This document shows, one piece after another, positions 60,739 through 64,000 of a DNA stretch of 64,000 nt. Below the pieces are notes generated by a model. The model was not told where the DNA came from. It did not search any database and saw only the letters and a program-made list of their open reading frames with translations. Made by a program: the position numbers and the translations under genes. Source of the DNA: Kitasatospora gansuensis (GTDB taxonomy: Bacteria > Actinomycetota > Actinomycetes > Streptomycetales > Streptomycetaceae); assembly GCF_014203705.1 (NCBI RefSeq), contig NZ_JACHJR010000001.1, positions 4,774,001 to 4,838,000 of the forward strand, in the 5' to 3' direction. Within the stretch, counting starts at the first letter, position 1, and each line of letters opens with the position of its first letter.

Positions 60739-62037
60739 CTAAGTGAGCGGCGTGGCAGGGCCGTTGGTGGGCCAGGCGGTGATGGGGGCGAAGCCGCGGT
60801 GGCCGGATTCGCCGAAGACGGTGAGGGGGTGGCCCGCCGAGACGGCGGCGAGGCGCCAGAGGGCGGGCTCGGGGCAGCTGCCGGTGCGGACGGGGAGGCT
60901 GTGCTGGCCGTCCGTCAGGCGCCAGCCGTCGCTGCCGAGTACGGGGACGACGCCGGTGAGCACGGTGGGCCAGGACTCCGCCCAGGGGTCCTCGGCGACC
61001 GCCCGGCCGTACTCGGCCACCGCCTCCCCGACCGTCACGCCGTCGGGGACCGCGGCGTCCGGCTCCGGCTCGCCGTACCTGGTGCCGAGCACGGCCCGCA
61101 ACGGCCGGGCGCCGGGGTGGAAGGCGAGCTCAGCCTCCAGCAGGCGGCCGACGGGGAGGGCGAGTTCGGGGGCCCGGCCGGGGCCGCCGAAGGCGAGCAG
61201 CACGGCGGGGCGGCCGGTCTTGGCACCGCGGAGCCAGATCCGGCGGGTGGTGAGCCGGTCGTCGGCGGTGTCCCGGGAGCCGAGCACCAGCCAGCGGTCC
61301 CGGACCGTCGGCCCGGCCAGCAGCTCGGCGGTGTCGGCGGGGACCCCGACCCGGTTGCGGACGGTGGCGGCGAGCTCCTCGGGCAGCTGGTCGGCCCGGC
61401 CGACCGCGCCCGCCAGCAGGTGCAGCAGCGCGTACTCGGCCAGCCGCTCCTGGCTCGGCAGGTAGCTCAACTCCCGTACCTGGGCGGCGAGCCGGGGGGC
61501 CTGGGCGTCGACCATCCGGGCGGCCACCTCGTCCCAGTCGCCGGGCGGTTCGTCGGCCAGGCCGTGCCGGACCCGGTCGGCCAGCCGGAGCCGGAGCTCG
61601 GCCGCGCCGGCCGCGATCCGGGTGGTGCGGCGGGCGGCCCGACGGGCGGCGGCGACCGGATCGGCCGGGGCGGTGGTGGTGGCCGCGGCCCGGCGCTCCA
61701 CCGTCTGCTGACGGCTGCTCAGCCACTCGGCGACCCAGTCGGGCGGTTCGGTCGCGGTGATCGCCAGGAGGTCGCCGCTCCAGAGCAGCAGCAGGCCCAG
61801 CGCGTGCTTGCACGGGAACTTCCGGCTGGGGCAACTGCACTTGTAGGCGGGCGTGGTGAGCTCGACGACCGTTCGGTACGGCGTGCTCCCGCTGCCCTTG
61901 CACAGGCCCCAGAGCGTGCCCTCGCCCTGGCCGGTCGCGGACCAGGGGGTGGGGGCGGACAGCTTGCCCGCCGCCTTGCGGGACGGCTGGTCGGGGGCGA
62001 GGGACAGGACGTGTTCGGTGCTCCAGCGTTCCTCCAT
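60739..62037 (-). CDS. SWIM zinc-finger protein
   Basis: 432 residues from ATG 62037; a TTG ten codons upstream is possible but no ribosome-binding site is clear for either. The SWIM motif is C67-x-C69-x6-C76-x-H78 within YKCSCPSRKFPCKHALGLLLLW, a nucleic-acid or protein-binding zinc site. The rest is Ala/Arg-rich, with REARRA-type helices and a C-terminal domain of about 200 residues (IWLRGAKTGRPAVLLAFGGP). It diverges from the MoxR gene across 259 bases, so the two modules could share a regulatory region. Confidence 0.85.
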   Translation of the reverse strand: MEERWSTEHVLSLAPDQPSRKAAGKLSAPTPWSATGQGEGTLWGLCKGSGSTPYRTVVELTTPAYKCSCPSRKFPCKHALGLLLLWSGDLLAITATEPPDWVAEWLSSRQQTVERRAAATTTAPADPVAAARRAARRTTRIAAGAAELRLRLADRVRHGLADEPPGDWDEVAARMVDAQAPRLAAQVRELSYLPSQERLAEYALLHLLAGAVGRADQLPEELAATVRNRVGVPADTAELLAGPTVRDRWLVLGSRDTADDRLTTRRIWLRGAKTGRPAVLLAFGGPGRAPELALPVGRLLEAELAFHPGARPLRAVLGTRYGEPEPDAAVPDGVTVGEAVAEYGRAVAEDPWAESWPTVLTGVVPVLGSDGWRLTDGQHSLPVRTGSCPEPALWRLAAVSAGHPLTVFGESGHRGFAPITAWPTNGPATPLT

Positions 62038-62296
62038 GCCGATGACGCTAGGAGGGGGCACTGACAACGGAGCGGTCCGTTCACTCGAACTGATGATCTG
62101 TCACTCCAGGGTCTCGAATTGTCAGTCCCGGGGTGCATGGTTGTTCTCGCAGCCCGGGAACGGATGTCCGAATCCGGGGCCTGTCCTCACTGGTAAGACG
62201 CCTGCGCCCAGTCACCCCCGACCTCTCCGTCCCCTGCCACAGCTCTGCCCTCAGCCTGCCGTCGAGCCTGCCCGCGGCCGATCCGAAGGAGCCCTG

Positions 62297-63406
62297 ATGA
62301 CCACTCGCACGAGTGCCCCCGAGACCAGCGAGGTGCTCCGCGAGCACGCCGAGGACGCCTTCGCCGCCGAGCTCGCCGCGCTCGCCGCGCAGGACGACCG
62401 GCCGCGCCCCGAGCGCTGGCGGCTCTCGCCCTGGGCGGTGGCCACCTACCTGCTCGGCGGCACCCTGCCGGACGGCACGGTGATCACGCCCAAGTACGTC
62501 GGCCCGCGCCGGATCGTCGAGGTCGCCGTCACCACGCTGGCCACCGACCGCGCGCTGCTCCTGCTCGGTGTCCCCGGCACCGCCAAGACCTGGGTGTCCG
62601 AGCACCTCGCCGCCGCCGTCAGCGGCGACTCCACCCTGCTGGTGCAGGGCACCGCCGGCACCCCCGAGGAGGCGGTCCGGTACGGGTGGAACTACGCCCA
62701 GCTGTTGGCCAACGGCCCCAGCCGGGCCGCCCTGGTGCCGTCCCCGATCATGCGGGCGATGGCGGACGGCCAGATCGCCCGGGTCGAGGAGCTGACCCGG
62801 ATCCCGGCCGACGTGCAGGACAGCCTGATCACCATCCTCTCGGAGAAGACCCTGCCGATCCCCGAGCTCGGCCTGGAGACCCAGGCCGTCCGCGGCTTCA
62901 ACCTGATCGCCACCGCGAACGACCGCGACCGGGGGGTCAACGAGCTCTCCAGCGCGCTGCGCCGCCGGTTCAACACGGTGGTGCTGCCGCTGCCGGGCTC
63001 GCTGGAGGAGGAGGTCGACATCGTCACCCGCCGGGTCGGCCAGCTCGGCCGCTCGCTCGACCTGCCCGCCCTGCCCGAGGGCGCGGAGGAGATCCGCCGG
63101 GTGGTCACCGTCTTCCGCGAGCTCCGGGACGGCGTGACCACCGACGGCCGGACGAAGGTGAAGACGCCCAGCGGCACCCTCTCCACCGCCGAGGCGATAT
63201 CGGTGGTCACCAACGGCCTGGCGCTGGCCGCCCACTTCGGCGACGGCGTGCTCCGCGCGAGCGACGTGGTCTCCGGCGTCGCGGGCGCCGTGCTGCGCGA
63301 CCCGGCCACCGACCGGGTGATCTGGCAGGAGTACGTCGAGGGCGTGCTCCGCGAGCGGGACGGCTGGAAGGACTTCTACCGCGCCAGCCGGGAGAACTCC
63401 CGCTGA
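62297..63406 (+). CDS. MoxR-type AAA+ ATPase
   Basis: 369 residues from ATG 62297 (GAAGGAG at 62285-62291, five bases off). Walker A is LLGVPGTAKTWVSEHL (near residue 91), a VQGTAGTPEEAVRYGWNY segment follows, Walker B/sensor I is replaced by RVEELTRIPADVQDSLITIL and LIATANDRDRGVNELSSALRRRFN is the sensor/Arg-finger region. MoxR ATPases typically work with a vWA partner as chaperone-like remodelling machines. The DUF5682-like gene starts 54 bases downstream. A long open frame upstream of 62297 is not coding. Confidence 0.92.
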   Translation: MTTRTSAPETSEVLREHAEDAFAAELAALAAQDDRPRPERWRLSPWAVATYLLGGTLPDGTVITPKYVGPRRIVEVAVTTLATDRALLLLGVPGTAKTWVSEHLAAAVSGDSTLLVQGTAGTPEEAVRYGWNYAQLLANGPSRAALVPSPIMRAMADGQIARVEELTRIPADVQDSLITILSEKTLPIPELGLETQAVRGFNLIATANDRDRGVNELSSALRRRFNTVVLPLPGSLEEEVDIVTRRVGQLGRSLDLPALPEGAEEIRRVVTVFRELRDGVTTDGRTKVKTPSGTLSTAEAISVVTNGLALAAHFGDGVLRASDVVSGVAGAVLRDPATDRVIWQEYVEGVLRERDGWKDFYRASRENSR

Positions 63407-63460
63407 CCACCGCCTGGTTGACCCGCAGGCAGTAGACGACTCGTTCGAGGGGAGCACGGT

Positions 63461-64000
63461 ATGAGCGACGCAGCGGTGACGTTGCTGGGCATCCGGCACC
63501 ACGGCCCGGGCTCGGCCCGGGCGGTGGCCGCCGCACTGGAGCGGCTGCGGCCGGATGTGGTGCTGATCGAGGGCCCGCCCGAGGCGGACGCCGTGGTCGG
63601 GCTGGCGGCCGAGCCCGGTATGGTGCCGCCGGTCGCCCTGCTGGCCCACGCGGTGGACGACCCGGCGCAGGCGGCGTTCTGGCCGTTCGCGGCCTTCTCC
63701 CCGGAGTGGGTGGCGATCCGGTACGCCCTCGACCAGGGCGTGCCCGTCCGGTTCATCGACCTGCCGGCGGCGTACGGCCTGGCGTCGGGTGCGGAAGTGC
63801 CGGGGGGCACTTCCGCACCCGACGGGCCCGGGCCCGAAAACCCCGGCGCCGAGGGCGAGTTCCCGTACGACCCGATCGGGCAGCTGGCCGCCGCGGCCGG
63901 TCACGCCGACTCCGAGAGCTGGTGGGAGGACGTGGTCGAGCACCGCGCCCCGTCCGCCGACCCGGCGGCCGACGCGCCGGCCCCGTTCGCCGCCGTCGCC
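63461..64000 (+). CDS. DUF5682-like protein (5' part, cut by window end)
   Basis: 180 codons of an open frame from ATG 63461 (GAGGGGAG upstream) continue to the window edge. It begins MSDAAVTLLGIRHHGPGSAR and continues with AVAAALERLRPDVVLIEGPPEAD. This beta-His-Gly-helix-then-acidic layout resembles TraB/Tiki/EreA-ChaN-like proteins and fits the family called DUF5682, a known companion of MoxR and SWIM genes; the call is by eye. At residues 109-121 the coding sequence contains a perfect 16-base inverted repeat. A vWA gene is expected next. Confidence 0.78.
   Translation, partial: MSDAAVTLLGIRHHGPGSARAVAAALERLRPDVVLIEGPPEADAVVGLAAEPGMVPPVALLAHAVDDPAQAAFWPFAAFSPEWVAIRYALDQGVPVRFIDLPAAYGLASGAEVPGGTSAPDGPGPENPGAEGEFPYDPIGQLAAAAGHADSESWWEDVVEHRAPSADPAADAPAPFAAVA
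63785..63822. repeat. Perfect 16-bp inverted repeat inside the DUF5682-like gene
   Basis: Arms 63785-63800 and 63807-63822 are perfect reverse complements around CGGGGG, in frame in a Gly/Pro/Ala-rich stretch (ASGAEVPGGTSAPDGPGPEN). GGGCCCGGGCCC follows immediately. Confidence 0.85.

Overview
The window is about 64 kb of very GC-rich actinobacterial chromosome. It most resembles a member of the Streptomycetaceae (Streptomyces or Kitasatospora; the sequence alone does not separate them). The evidence is the GC-biased third codon positions, frequent GTG starts, recognisable whiD, bldM and icmB genes, and a gene order typical of Streptomyces core chromosome. Most of the window is housekeeping DNA; no phage, insertion sequence, CRISPR array, rRNA or tRNA gene was seen.

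Layout. 1-10.8 kb: the distal spc and alpha ribosomal operons (rpsH-rplF-rplR-rpsE-rpmD-rplO, secY-adk, map, infA-rpmJ-rpsM-rpsK-rpoA-rplQ-truA), interrupted by an mscL channel gene with a zinc-ribbon tail. 10.8-16.4 kb: an ABC-F ATPase, rplM-rpsI, glmM and convergent coaA. 16.5-27.5 kb: glmS, acpS, nnrD (bifunctional), alr, an alpha/beta hydrolase, the t6A tRNA-modification set tsaE/tsaB/tsaD with rimI, small unknown genes and a NodB-type deacetylase lipoprotein. 27.5-37.5 kb: a methyltransferase, groES-groEL under CIRCE control, a LysR regulator, the developmental regulators whiD and bldM (bldM with a good sigma-BldN-type promoter), a sigD-like sigma factor, guaB and guaB3.

37.6-46.5 kb: a signalling block of two paralogous receptor Ser/Thr kinases flanking a degenerate pseudokinase and a PH/SHOCT-like protein, then a succinic-semialdehyde dehydrogenase and a ChoD-like GMC oxidoreductase. 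46.5-58.9 kb: a zinc-ribbon membrane protein, guaA, a DoxX-Rieske fusion, a LiaF-like PspC protein divergent from a PspC-histidine kinase/LuxR regulator pair, pcrA and icmB. 58.9-64 kb: the start of an uncharacterised conserved module (DUF5691-like, SWIM zinc finger, MoxR AAA+ ATPase, DUF5682-like), cut by the window end.

How the parts fit. Ribosome synthesis, secretion (secY), peptidoglycan and amino-sugar supply (glmM, glmS, alr), CoA/ACP activation (coaA, acpS), tRNA t6A formation and GMP synthesis form the growth core. groESL, the kinases and the Lia-like module are stress and envelope sensing, and whiD/bldM belong to sporulation. The clearest non-gene signal is a family of four roughly 115-196 bp palindromic repeats, each placed just 3' of a gene and three of them just upstream of a following gene. 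The most promising undescribed system is the MoxR/SWIM/DUF5682/DUF5691 module at the right edge.
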